DNA of 48,590 nucleotides from Alphaproteobacteria bacterium (GTDB lineage Bacteria > Pseudomonadota > Alphaproteobacteria > Rhizobiales > JAKIUO01). The stretch lies in assembly GCA_024279115.1 (NCBI GenBank), contig JAJRRW010000090.1, positions 1 through 48,590 on the forward strand, given 5' to 3'. The notes below the pieces were generated by a model that was not told the DNA's origin, searched no databases, and saw nothing but the letters and a program-made list of their open reading frames with translations. This document shows, in pieces, positions 20,518-29,149 of this stretch; within the stretch, counting starts at the first letter, position 1; the number at the start of each line of letters is the position of its first letter. A program made the position numbers and the translations under genes.

Positions 20518-20622
20518 TAGAGTGCTTCCGAGAAAAGTGGGTACCAGTTTTCCGATAAGAAGCACGATAAAACAAAGAGCTAGGGGCTTTCATTTTGTCA
20601 ACCTAAAACGGAAAGACCCTAG
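20518..20622 (+). repeat. 105-bp dispersed intergenic repeat, copy 1
   Basis: It begins TAGAGTGCTTCCGAGAAAAG and ends GGAAAGACCCTAG. The same 105 bases occur inverted at 34761-34865 with a single difference seen (ACCAG here, ACCGG in the other). The layout of GAAAAGTGGG(T/A)ACC.GTTTTCCG, then ACAAAGAGCTAG, then a second short dyad matches the palindromic intergenic repeat class common in Rhizobiales. Confidence 0.9.
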
Positions 20623-20659
20623 TGGACTGCATCACTTAAATTGCGCGGGTTTCTTTTCT

Positions 20660-20790
20660 CTCGCTCCCCGGACAAGCCCGAGGAGCTACAGCGACGAATG
20701 GCGCAGAGCCGGGGTCCAGAGGCCACGCTTCTTGCCCCTTCAATGGTTTGCCACCCGCTGCCCTGGATCCCGGGGCCAGCCCGGGAAGCG
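20660..20790. repeat. GC-rich inverted repeat doublet, including copy B of the dispersed repeat
   Basis: The right end (20761-20790, CCCTGGATCCCGGGGCCAGC...) is the inverse of the repeat at 9643-9673. The left part holds CTCCCCGGACAAGCCCGAGG and CCGGGGTCCAGAGG, an imperfect opposite-facing relative. The unit therefore looks like a REP doublet. Confidence 0.65.
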
Positions 20791-20847
20791 TTAGGTGTAT
20801 GGGTTGAAACAAATTGCGATACCCATCAATTTGAGTGAGGCAGACCA

Positions 20848-21555
20848 CTAGCCACGATAGCCGCTGGCCACCACATACATCTCGGCGCTATCGGCGCGGC
20901 TGGCCTTGGGCTTGACATGCTTGACGGTCTTGAAATCGCGTTTCATATCTGCCAGCAGCGTGTGCTCTGTGCCTCCAGCCAGTACTTTGGCAACAAACAC
21001 CCCGCCCGGCTCCAATATCTCGCGGGCAAATTCTAACGCGGCTTCGCACAGTCCCATAATCCGCAAATGATCGGTCTGCCTGTGTCCGGTAGCGGGAGCT
21101 GCCATATCCGACAGGACCACATCGACCCCCTTGCCGCCAATCAAGGTGCGAATTTGATCGGGTGCCTCCTCATCCATAAAGTCAACTTGCAGGAAATGGG
21201 CCCCTGCCACGGCATCCATATGGTTGATATCAATGGCCACCAGATGCCCGCCCCCATGCTCTGTGCGTATGCGTTTTGAGGCGACTTGCGACCAGCCACC
21301 AGGCGCTGCCCCCAGATCGACGACACAGCGACCCGGCTTCAAAAAATGCAACTTGTCATCAATTTCCACCAATTTATACGCCGCTCTGGAACGGTAGCCA
21401 TCGCGTTGGGCCGCTGCCACATAGGGATCGTTAAGCTGGCGTTGCAGCCATTTCGTCGAAGAGGGTTTACGGCCACGAGCGGTTTTCACCCGTACCGAAA
21501 GCTCGCGCGTTCCCTTGCCCCCCTTGCCACCAGATTTCGATGCTTTGGCCATCAT
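20848..21555 (-). CDS. rlmE: 23S rRNA (uridine-2552-2'-O) methyltransferase
   Basis: A 235-residue FtsJ/RrmJ-type methyltransferase acting on the large ribosomal subunit. The SAM site is VVDLGAAPGGWSQVA near residue 80; the K-D-K-E catalytic set is visible in part as SRAAYKL, VVLSDMAAPATGHR and VFVAKVLAGG. It has a basic, Gly/Lys-rich N-terminal tail of about 40 residues, usual in alphaproteobacteria. Two ATGs lie in tandem (21555, 21552); the first overlaps the upstream ppx stop (ATGATG), so the two genes are coupled. Confidence 0.94.
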   Translation of the reverse strand: MMAKASKSGGKGGKGTRELSVRVKTARGRKPSSTKWLQRQLNDPYVAAAQRDGYRSRAAYKLVEIDDKLHFLKPGRCVVDLGAAPGGWSQVASKRIRTEHGGGHLVAIDINHMDAVAGAHFLQVDFMDEEAPDQIRTLIGGKGVDVVLSDMAAPATGHRQTDHLRIMGLCEAALEFAREILEPGGVFVAKVLAGGTEHTLLADMKRDFKTVKHVKPKASRADSAEMYVVASGYRG

Positions 21556-22841
21556 CTTCCCCGTCTGTTACGTTGATTTCTGTTGCGCTGTCTGGGCTGG
21601 TTGGGCACGTCCTCTGCCATCAAGGATGCGAGAATGCCCTCGCGCAGACCACGGTCAGCAACCCGCAATCGGTCGCAAGGCCACATACGCATGATAGCCT
21701 CCAGAATGGCGCATCCGCCCAGCACGAGATCAGCGCGCTCGGTGCCAATACAAGGTTGAGCGGCTCGTTTGTCAAAACTCATATTGACCAATACCCTGGA
21801 GACATCGCGCACATCTATTGCTTTTAGCCAGCAACCATCGACCTTGCGGCGATCGTAATAATGCAGGCCAAGATAAATACCCGCCAGCGTGGTCACCGTG
21901 CCCGATGTACCCAGCAGATAAGCGTTGCCATTTGCCAATTGCTTCGCGATCTGGTTTTTTTGCTCAAAGCCTGCCAGCAGGTCCATCACATACAGAACCA
22001 TTTCCTCAAAAATCTGCGGTGTCACATCATGGCCGCCAAATTTTTCTGATATTGTCACCACACCGATCGGTAACGACGTCCAGCACGAAATGCTCGACTG
22101 GGCTGCCAGTCGGTCTTTCAGGCTATTGCGAGTGGTTTCTTGCTGATTGCGCAAATCCAGCCAGATCAGTTCTGATGATCCACCGCCAATATCAAATACC
22201 AGCGCACCGGTGCTATTTGGCTCAAGCAAAGAGGCACAACCAGAGACCGCAAGGCGGGCCTCGGTCTCCTGGTCGATAATCTCCAGTTCCAGACCGGTCT
22301 TGTCGCGCACGCGTTCTATAAATTCATCGGCATTATCGGCCACGCGGCAGGCCTGGGTGGCAATCAGCCGCGAGCGCCTGACCGCCCGGCGTTGCATTTT
22401 TTTGGAACAGACCTGCAACGCATCAATAGTCCGCTTCATGGCTGGCTCTGACAGCCTACCACTATTGCTGACCCCTTCGCCCAGCCGGATAATCCGCGAA
22501 AACGCATCCACCACTCGAAACCCACGGCGCGACGGGCGCGCCACAAGCAAGCGGCAATTATTGGTGCCCAGATCAAGGGCCGCATAAACGGGTGCTGTCG
22601 TTTGACGAGATGGTTGGGCCCTGTCGCTATGAGACCGGGCACCAGCAGGCTCACTTGCTGACCGGGACCGCTCTCGCCCGGTGGATTTACCCATCACGCG
22701 TCTGCGCTTTTGTTTTTTGCCGGTCTTTTCAGGCTCTGTTTCACCACCCGCTCCCAAATTCGTTTGGCAGTCTGGCGGCTGTCGCTTTGCGATGAGCCCT
22801 TGTTGATTAACCGGCCGCCCTTTATCGGCTGGCCCTGTCAC
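21552..22841 (-). CDS. Ppx/GppA family phosphatase
   Basis: A 429-residue member of the exopolyphosphatase/pppGpp-phosphatase family (ASKHA fold). The phosphate-binding motifs are AALDLGTNNCRLLVA (near residue 88) and LVFDIGGGSSELIWL (near 215), followed by LLGTSGTVTTLAG. About 85 basic, low-complexity residues precede the domain; a later ATG at 22694 (MGKSTGRER) could be the true start. It acts on polyphosphate or pppGpp; which one is not decidable. The ppx-rlmE pair is common in Rhizobiales. Confidence 0.9.
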   Translation of the reverse strand: MTGPADKGRPVNQQGLIAKRQPPDCQTNLGAGGETEPEKTGKKQKRRRVMGKSTGRERSRSASEPAGARSHSDRAQPSRQTTAPVYAALDLGTNNCRLLVARPSRRGFRVVDAFSRIIRLGEGVSNSGRLSEPAMKRTIDALQVCSKKMQRRAVRRSRLIATQACRVADNADEFIERVRDKTGLELEIIDQETEARLAVSGCASLLEPNSTGALVFDIGGGSSELIWLDLRNQQETTRNSLKDRLAAQSSISCWTSLPIGVVTISEKFGGHDVTPQIFEEMVLYVMDLLAGFEQKNQIAKQLANGNAYLLGTSGTVTTLAGIYLGLHYYDRRKVDGCWLKAIDVRDVSRVLVNMSFDKRAAQPCIGTERADLVLGGCAILEAIMRMWPCDRLRVADRGLREGILASLMAEDVPNQPRQRNRNQRNRRGR

Positions 22842-23052
22842 TTATATTCTCCAGCGCCTGGATTATGGCGGGCAACGGGCGTTTTCCCATTGCATGCCGA
22901 TCCGTCAGGCGTCTTGCCGGATTCTCACTTGACAACACTCTAGCATTTTCAGCGTGGCGGTAAAGACCAATCTTGTTTCCCATCAATGAACACGCTAACA
23001 AAGGCTTCAAGGGTGCGCCATCGAGCACTTTTTCAACAAGGAATATCTCCCT

Positions 23053-23859
23053 ATGCCCCGCACACCCCAAAACCCCCAAAAGCAACAGCAGCAAAGCTGG
23101 CAAAAACGTGGTTTGCGAAAAGCCAGGAGCGGAGCTGATCGCAATCAGGACTGGCTGTATGGCCGACACGCTGTGCTCGCAGCCCTTGAGAACCCGGCGC
23201 GCCAGATCGACAAGCTTTACGCAACCAGCAATGCGCTTAAGGATTTTGAAGCGCCGATTAGCCAATCGGACCTGCTGGCAACCCCCGCCACGATCACTGA
23301 AATCAGTGCTCTTTTACCGCCCGGTGCGGTTCACCAGGGTATTGCCGCAAAAGTCAAACCGCTTGGCGAAACAAGTCTTGATGAGCTGCCCTTTGATCGC
23401 CCGGTGATTGTTCTTGATCAGGTCACAGATCCTCATAATGTCGGGGCTATTTTGCGCTCTGGGGCTGTTTTTAATGCCTCCGCCGTCATCATGACCCGCC
23501 GCAACAGCCCTCCTGTGACGGGAGTTTTGGCCAAATCTGCCTGTGGAGCGCTTGAGCATGTGGATGTCATATATGTTGGTAATCTTGCCCAGGCACTCAA
23601 AACATTGGGCAAAATCGGTTTTTGGAAAATAGGCTTTGCTGGTGAGGCGGTAAATGCCTTTGAAAATTCCCTTTGCGTGTGCGAGCAGCGCTCCCCCGTG
23701 GCCATCGTACTTGGTGCCGAAGACAAGGGATTGCGGCGCTTGTCAAAAGAGCAATGCGATGAGGTCTGCCATATTACCACGAAAGGCGCCCTTTCCTCTC
23801 TCAATGTCTCAAATGCAGCCGCCATCGTCCTTCATACACTCTCCCAAAGCAAAGCATAA
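23053..23859 (+). CDS. rlmB: TrmH/SpoU-family 23S rRNA 2'-O-ribose methyltransferase (RlmB-like)
   Basis: A 268-residue SPOUT methyltransferase. It has an N-terminal substrate-binding domain (WLYGRHAVLAALENPAR) and the three SpoU motifs: LDQVTDPHNVGAILRSG, IVLGAEDKGLRRL and LSSLNVSNAAAIVLHTL, which form the knotted SAM site. RlmB methylates G2251 of 23S rRNA in E. coli. The first 30 residues are a basic, Gln-rich tail. It is divergent from ppx and ends 15 bases before the stop of the large TPR gene on the other strand. Confidence 0.92.
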   Translation: MPRTPQNPQKQQQQSWQKRGLRKARSGADRNQDWLYGRHAVLAALENPARQIDKLYATSNALKDFEAPISQSDLLATPATITEISALLPPGAVHQGIAAKVKPLGETSLDELPFDRPVIVLDQVTDPHNVGAILRSGAVFNASAVIMTRRNSPPVTGVLAKSACGALEHVDVIYVGNLAQALKTLGKIGFWKIGFAGEAVNAFENSLCVCEQRSPVAIVLGAEDKGLRRLSKEQCDEVCHITTKGALSSLNVSNAAAIVLHTLSQSKA

Positions 23860-23874
23860 AATCGCTATTTCGGG

Positions 23875-26800
23875 CTATTTCAGCGTACTGGTGGTTTGCG
23901 GACCGCCGGTTTTATCAAGGCGCTGCCCGAACGCCTTGATAAAGGCTTCCAGCGTATCAATGTCGGCAATATCGCGGGCCAGGCGGCCAACGGCTCTTGC
24001 ATTGGAGCGAAGCGGCCCGGTTATCATCGCGAAAGCTTTGGCATCGATGCCACGAGCCATTTTGTCCCCATATTTATCGCGCAACCGGTCGACGCCGAGC
24101 TGGTCACTGCCAAGCGTATAGGAAATAGCGGCTCGCAACACTTGCACGCGCGCCTTGGCAGGCAGCTCACCGGGCATCTGCCATCGAGCACCAAGCAGCT
24201 TTTCATACTGCTCGCCAGCCTGTGTCCACTTCTCCCCATTCCACAGCGCCAGTGACTTGATCTCGCCAGCTTCACCACTATCATCATTGGCCAGTAACTC
24301 CAGCACCGGACCAGAGCGTCCAAGCTCGGCATAGGCCCTTGCCTCAAGCAACCGGCGCGCCGAACGCACATGGGCGGGCAAATTTGGCTGACGTGTCTTA
24401 TAAATGGCTTTCAATGCCTTTTTGGGGCGGTGTTGCAGCAGATGGACCATCGCCAAACGAATAGCGACCTGCGCCCGCCCGGCCCCTTTCAGACGCCGTG
24501 TGACCTGATGTTCCAGTAATCCAGCTGCCTTATCAAGCAAATCAACCTTGATGAGCCGATCGGCAAGACGGCGGATCATTTCATCCCCCAAACGTCCCGG
24601 CGGGGTCATATGTTTATGGTCATAAAACAGCGCCAGCGCCTTGATGGGTGGCAAATCGTCTGCCTTGTCTTGCAAAAACAAATCCTGAAACTGTGTTTTC
24701 ATGCGGTCTTGCAAAGCCAGGGCTCGCGGCGAACGCGGAAAGGCTTTCACGGTGGTTTTCATCAAGGAAAACGCCTCATTATAACGCCCTTTGGCCAGGT
24801 GCAAATCCGCCAGGCGATACAGAACTTCCAGTTCCACATCATCCCCTCGCCAGACGATTGATAATCGCTCCAATATATCTATTCCAGCATCTGGTTTCAG
24901 CTCTCCGGTGCGCAGCCGCAAGTCCGTCAAGCGAAAAACCGCTTTGGCGGTCACCGGGCGAATATCGGCTTTGGTTGCATCTGCATAAAGCTGCAGGGCT
25001 TCGCGAGGACGGTTTTGCAACTCCATCAGCCGCCCTTCAAGAAACCGGGCCATAGCCGTTTGCAAAGGAGTGATCCCCGTCTTGGGTATGCTATCAAGCT
25101 CAGAGCCTGCCAGAATGGGGTCCTTTTTTTCGATGGCGACATCGGCGCCAACCAGACGGAACATCGCCTGGCGACGAGGTAAATAGGACTTGATGACCGG
25201 TTCGCCCCTATTCATCTCGGCCAGGGCACGGTCGTAATTTTTCAGCTTGTAAGCCGTCACCCCTCGCCAAAGAGCTGCGTGCGGATTATTTTCCAGATCG
25301 TTGGCATTGAGATCTTCTTCCGCCACCTTATAGCGCCTTAACAATATATTGGAGATGCCGCGCAAAAGCCGGAATACCGGATCTTTGATGACTTCTTCGT
25401 CTTCGGCGGCGGCAATTTCCAGCATGCCAAGCGCTTCGGGGGCAAATCCGCGAGACAGCCAATGCTGTACCAGCTCAAGACGCGCCCGCCGTTGAGCCCG
25501 CCCGCTCTTGGTAACGATCTGCTGCTCAAGCGCGAGGGTCCGTTTGATGAATTTGCCCCGATCGACACTTGTGCTGGCATTGAATATAAGTTTACGGGAC
25601 AAAATGCGCCGTTTGGTACTTGGTTTTTCCGCCTCTGTGATTATTTTTTGCAGATCACCCGAGAGGTATAATCCATCGACACCGCTGATCTTCAGCCCCT
25701 GCTCCGAATTTGTGACGCGCAAGCTGTCGGACAAAGGCCGCACAACAATTCCGTGAATAGTCTGAAAAATCTGAAATTCCACGTGATCATGAATGTTTTT
25801 TATACTTTTGGCCGGTCCCTTGCTGGTCAAAACCAACAGATCATCACCACTTAGCCGATCTCTAATCTGGTGCAAGCGTCCTGTCGCCGTGGTGGCAATG
25901 AAGACTTCTTCAACGCCAGAGCTACTGATCCGCTTGGCTGGCTTGAAACGCTTTGAACCACCTGTAACAAGATCGCCAATACTGATATTCCAGTTGACAT
26001 TTCTTTGGGAAACAGACGAAAGCCATGGCCCTGAAAGCTGAAATTCAAAGAGCTGGCTGTTCTCAAGCATGGTCTGGCGAACTTCATTGACGATGCCACC
26101 AAGCTGCGCTTTCAGCCCCGTCATATCAATTTTTTTGGCGCTGTCCAATAACACCCACAATGTTTCATTGCGCTGGAATATGGCTGCCGCTATTTTCTGT
26201 TTCTCGAACGGAAACCGCAATTGCACGCTATTTTCATTGCGGACGATTTCTATTTTATTACTATTTTGTTTGACCACTGGCGCGGTCGCTGGCTTGGCGG
26301 CCCCGCCCTTTTGTGCGAGCGGATTAAAACTTGCGCGAGGCGCCGCCTGGTTTTGAGCAGGCGGACTTTTGAGCGCTGGGGAGGCATTTACAGCCGGTTT
26401 GAGCGCCGCTTGAGGCTTTGTTTTTGGATCGACAGTCGCAGCTCGGCCATCCCCGGCGAGGATGACTGTTCCAGGAAGTTTTGCGTCCGGTTTCCCGTCG
26501 TTTTTGCGGTCCAGGACGGGAGCCTTTACAATTTTTACCGGCGCGAGCTGTGGTTCGTTCTTGGTGATACTTGTTTTTTGTTCGCGAGCCGCCTCACTCT
26601 TTTGGCTGTCTTGCCCAGAACGCGCTGGCAGTGGCGGGGAAAGCTTTGGCGATGGCGCGGGGTTCCCGTTGTTGCGATCAGCAACAACGTTTGCCTCTTG
26701 CACGCGTTTTACTGGCGCATCATAGCCTTGTGCTGCGCTATCAGGTAGCGACACCTCCTCCAGTTTTTTTTGTTTTGCGGCCACGGTATCGGGCGCCGCA

Positions 26801-27654
26801 GCAGCGTAAAGCTTGCGCTCGATGTCGGACAGTTTCAAGGGCGTGTTGATGGTCAGGTCGACCACATAATTTTGCCCCTCGCGAAAAGCACGTATCTTGG
26901 TTCCAGCCGTGACTTCCATGATGATTTTCAGGCTTTTGGGCCCCGTTTTATGACGAATATTCTTCAGGTTCGATGGGGGATTTATTCTAAGGTAAGCCAG
27001 ATCAGGGGTGGCTCGTCCCCCAAACAAAATAATCACATTGTTGCCCTTGCGGGTGAACTGGGCGGTTACGAATCTGTTCCAGTTGAACGAAATCCGATGA
27101 AAGGTCGGCTGTTCGGCATAATGAACCTCAACCAGCAATGGTTCCGCCTGTAGCGCTTCCTGGCGCTCTTGTTCCTGAGCAGCCAAACGTGCTTTTTCGA
27201 CCTCTTTGGCGAGTTTGTCGACAATATCTTGCGGGATGCCGGGAGGACGTCCTCTCCAGTTTTTCGACAAAAAATCAACCACCAGATAGTTGCCCGCCTT
27301 TAGCACACTCACCTTGTAGTCGCGCACCATGGCAAACCGCAAACCATACCCATCTGGATCACGGCGCGCGATGGTCAGCACATTGGGTAGCTTGGCAGCA
27401 ACAGCTCCCAGATCTACAGCGACGGATTTTTTAAATTTGAGAACAAAAACGGTTGAGATGGTTTTCGAAGAATATTCCGGCAGACGATCAAAACTGAAAA
27501 CAAGACGGGCGAAACCCTTTTGTTCACGAATATCCAGCGTCGCTTGTCTATCACTGGCCCATCCAGCTCCCACGCTTAGCGATAGCACAATGGCTGCCAG
27601 CAAGGCGACAAAGCTGTTTTGGGCGTATTTCCAGTTGACAATCATCAGGTGCAA
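23875..27654 (-). CDS. Large secreted beta-domain/TPR protein of the flagellar cluster, function unknown
   Basis: 1259 residues. A signal peptide (NSFVALLAAIVLSLSVGAGWA, cut before SDRQ) points to the periplasm. Four beta-rich stretches of roughly 100 residues follow, of AMIN-like appearance (FARLVFSFDRLPEYS; FHRISFNWNRFVTAQF; VQLRFPFEKQKIAAAIF; and one near residue 575-680), with a charged helix at about 140-172 and a Pro/Ala/Lys linker at about 300-455. From about 700 onward are TPR-like helix pairs (AALWRGVTAYKLKNYDRALAEMNRG; VLYRLADLHLAKGRYNEAFSLM). It lies downstream of fliL-fliM-DUF6468-motE after a 201-base gap with a possible weak terminator, so it may be part of that operon or separate. 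I recall TPR genes at this position in other alphaproteobacteria, but no tested function. A periplasmic motor or stator scaffold is only an inference. Confidence 0.8.
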   Translation of the reverse strand: MHLMIVNWKYAQNSFVALLAAIVLSLSVGAGWASDRQATLDIREQKGFARLVFSFDRLPEYSSKTISTVFVLKFKKSVAVDLGAVAAKLPNVLTIARRDPDGYGLRFAMVRDYKVSVLKAGNYLVVDFLSKNWRGRPPGIPQDIVDKLAKEVEKARLAAQEQERQEALQAEPLLVEVHYAEQPTFHRISFNWNRFVTAQFTRKGNNVIILFGGRATPDLAYLRINPPSNLKNIRHKTGPKSLKIIMEVTAGTKIRAFREGQNYVVDLTINTPLKLSDIERKLYAAAAPDTVAAKQKKLEEVSLPDSAAQGYDAPVKRVQEANVVADRNNGNPAPSPKLSPPLPARSGQDSQKSEAAREQKTSITKNEPQLAPVKIVKAPVLDRKNDGKPDAKLPGTVILAGDGRAATVDPKTKPQAALKPAVNASPALKSPPAQNQAAPRASFNPLAQKGGAAKPATAPVVKQNSNKIEIVRNENSVQLRFPFEKQKIAAAIFQRNETLWVLLDSAKKIDMTGLKAQLGGIVNEVRQTMLENSQLFEFQLSGPWLSSVSQRNVNWNISIGDLVTGGSKRFKPAKRISSSGVEEVFIATTATGRLHQIRDRLSGDDLLVLTSKGPAKSIKNIHDHVEFQIFQTIHGIVVRPLSDSLRVTNSEQGLKISGVDGLYLSGDLQKIITEAEKPSTKRRILSRKLIFNASTSVDRGKFIKRTLALEQQIVTKSGRAQRRARLELVQHWLSRGFAPEALGMLEIAAAEDEEVIKDPVFRLLRGISNILLRRYKVAEEDLNANDLENNPHAALWRGVTAYKLKNYDRALAEMNRGEPVIKSYLPRRQAMFRLVGADVAIEKKDPILAGSELDSIPKTGITPLQTAMARFLEGRLMELQNRPREALQLYADATKADIRPVTAKAVFRLTDLRLRTGELKPDAGIDILERLSIVWRGDDVELEVLYRLADLHLAKGRYNEAFSLMKTTVKAFPRSPRALALQDRMKTQFQDLFLQDKADDLPPIKALALFYDHKHMTPPGRLGDEMIRRLADRLIKVDLLDKAAGLLEHQVTRRLKGAGRAQVAIRLAMVHLLQHRPKKALKAIYKTRQPNLPAHVRSARRLLEARAYAELGRSGPVLELLANDDSGEAGEIKSLALWNGEKWTQAGEQYEKLLGARWQMPGELPAKARVQVLRAAISYTLGSDQLGVDRLRDKYGDKMARGIDAKAFAMITGPLRSNARAVGRLARDIADIDTLEAFIKAFGQRLDKTGGPQTTSTLK

Positions 27655-27822
27655 GGCCCCATCGAGGTGCTTATAATTTTAAAAACCACGCCACTGCACT
27701 CAACAAGCTTTTCATTCGAATCATCTTCAAGTCTAGTCCGCTGGCCGTTGGTGGCAAGTTAATCGAGGCACCATCGGCAAAAAGCAACGGACTTATCACC
27801 GGAAAACGCTCATCATATGCCA

Positions 27823-27847
27823 AAACCACCCCGCCCATCCAGGCGGG
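27823..27847 (-). terminator. Possible weak terminator or attenuator after motE
   Basis: On the minus strand CCCGCC and GGCGGG form a short stem followed by GTGGTTTTGG, nine bases after the motE stop. The T run is poor, so some read-through into the TPR gene is likely. Confidence 0.4.
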
Positions 27848-27855
27848 TTGCGTTG

Positions 27856-28563
27856 CTAATTGCCTTTTATTTTTGGAAGGTTATCGAGATTTTGCTCAGT
27901 GAATTTTTGTTGCGTCATACCGGCCAGAGAAATGGTCATTTCGCGCGCTTTAGCAGGAGCCATGGCCGCCAGAATAGCTGACATAGCCTGTGGCTTCATA
28001 TTTTTTATAATCCCCAACAGCACGTTTTTATCCAGTTCATTGAAAATACGCGCCGCCCCCTTGGGCTTCATGGAGGAATACATTTTGACCAGCATGTCGA
28101 ACTGGCTCTTTTTTTGCTCTTTTTGCACCTTGGCAAACCGCTGAATTTTAGTCTCCAGCCCTTTGAGCATAGCAATACGCTGATCGACACGTTTTTCCGC
28201 AGCCTTGATCAGATTAAGACGCAAACCAAGTTCTTTTTCACGAGCGTTCAACTGCTCGCGGCGCTTTGCCAGACTGGTCAGCAAACCGATCTCGGCTTTC
28301 GATTGATTGCCCTCACCGTTCAGGCTTTTTATGTCTTTGGGGGGGGCTTTAACCGCGCCAATTCTTTTTGCCGCCAGGCCCGCATCTTTGATTTTTGGTT
28401 GGCCATCGGGGGTGCCGGGGGGGCTATCAGCTATTGCCTTTGCAATTGACGTTTTCGACCCCGTCACCATATTTTTGTCCCCCAGCATCAGCCCCGCCAT
28501 TTTCAAGGCCAGCAGAGAAAAAGCTGCCAGGGCAACAAGAGGTAAAAAGCGCACCGGTTTCAT
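27856..28563 (-). CDS. motE: MotE-type flagellar motor chaperone (MgtE-N domain)
   Basis: 235 residues. An N-terminal hydrophobic segment (RFLPLVALAAFSLLALKMAGLML, residues 4-26) acts as signal or anchor, a coiled coil covers about residues 85-160, and the C-terminal MgtE-N-like domain reads AARIFNELDKNVLLGIIKNMKPQAMSAILAAM. In Sinorhizobium, MotE is a periplasmic chaperone for the motility protein MotC; no MotC gene is in this window. The start codon overlaps the upstream stop by one base (TAATG), showing tight coupling with the DUF6468-like gene. Confidence 0.82.
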   Translation of the reverse strand: MKPVRFLPLVALAAFSLLALKMAGLMLGDKNMVTGSKTSIAKAIADSPPGTPDGQPKIKDAGLAAKRIGAVKAPPKDIKSLNGEGNQSKAEIGLLTSLAKRREQLNAREKELGLRLNLIKAAEKRVDQRIAMLKGLETKIQRFAKVQKEQKKSQFDMLVKMYSSMKPKGAARIFNELDKNVLLGIIKNMKPQAMSAILAAMAPAKAREMTISLAGMTQQKFTEQNLDNLPKIKGN

Positions 28564-29072
28564 TAAAAGGCTCCCTTTGTATTGGCCACCAGACCCTTGG
28601 CGGACGGCAAGCCAGACGCCCCCGCATCATGATCAAGATCTTCAAAGCCAAGCATTGAATTACGCAAATCAATCGCCGTATGTTCAATTGCCTGTGTCGC
28701 GTGTGTCGCATTACCGCCGTTAGAGGGGCGCTGGCTCGTATCGGCGCGCCCTATCAAGATGACAAGCTTGCTCATGGTCTGCTCGGCACTTTCGATCTCG
28801 CCTTTCAACAAGCGGTTCATATTGCGCCCCTTGTCGATCTGCCCAGCCAGTTCATCACCAGAATCCTGAACGGTGGCGCGCAACCCCTGAATAGCCTTGT
28901 CAGCACTGCTTGTCGCGGCCGAAAGCTCACGAATGAACTGATGCATGCCTTGTTGGTCATCACGCAAGCGCTCCAGTTTTCGATTGACGCTGATGCAATA
29001 AAAAATTGTCGCAACCAGAAGGATCGAGACAAGCCCTTCAACGATCAATCCAAGAGAACCTTCAATCATCAT
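28563..29072 (-). CDS. DUF6468-like flagellar-operon membrane protein
   Basis: 169 residues with one N-terminal membrane helix (LGLIVEGLVSILLVATIFYCI, residues 7-27) and then a long, mostly helical domain: RKLERLRDDQQGMHQFIREL ... ATSSADKAIQGLRATVQD, a probable coiled coil. The remainder is loosely structured and ends in GAF. I recognise it as the DUF6468 type found after fliM in alphaproteobacteria; its function is not known to me. A topology with the coiled coil in the cytoplasm is only a guess. Two tandem ATGs (29072, 29069) follow AGGTGA. It lies 77 bases after fliM. Confidence 0.75.
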   Translation of the reverse strand: MMIEGSLGLIVEGLVSILLVATIFYCISVNRKLERLRDDQQGMHQFIRELSAATSSADKAIQGLRATVQDSGDELAGQIDKGRNMNRLLKGEIESAEQTMSKLVILIGRADTSQRPSNGGNATHATQAIEHTAIDLRNSMLGFEDLDHDAGASGLPSAKGLVANTKGAF

Positions 29073-29149
29073 GTCACCTGCAGTCCTGTTAATGCCAATT
29101 TGCTACCATGAAAGGAGTCGCAGCCAAGTGCAAGCCGCCGATCTGGCGT

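Larger units (their letters stand above)
20341..20847. other. Repeat-rich intergenic region
   Basis: This 507-base convergent gap between the ABC-2 permease and rlmE holds one copy of the 105-bp repeat (20518-20622) and a GC-rich inverted doublet (20660-20790). I see no gene or clear terminator in it; the short open frames here run through the repeats. Confidence 0.7.

Noticed and set aside
22842-23052. tRNA gene next to rlmB
   Set aside because: Such linkage occurs in some genomes, but no cloverleaf or TTC-A arm could be found in this gap.
26221-26748. Plus-strand 175-residue open frame inside the TPR gene
   Set aside because: It is opposite a long coding frame with clear domains; composition is that of an antisense shadow.
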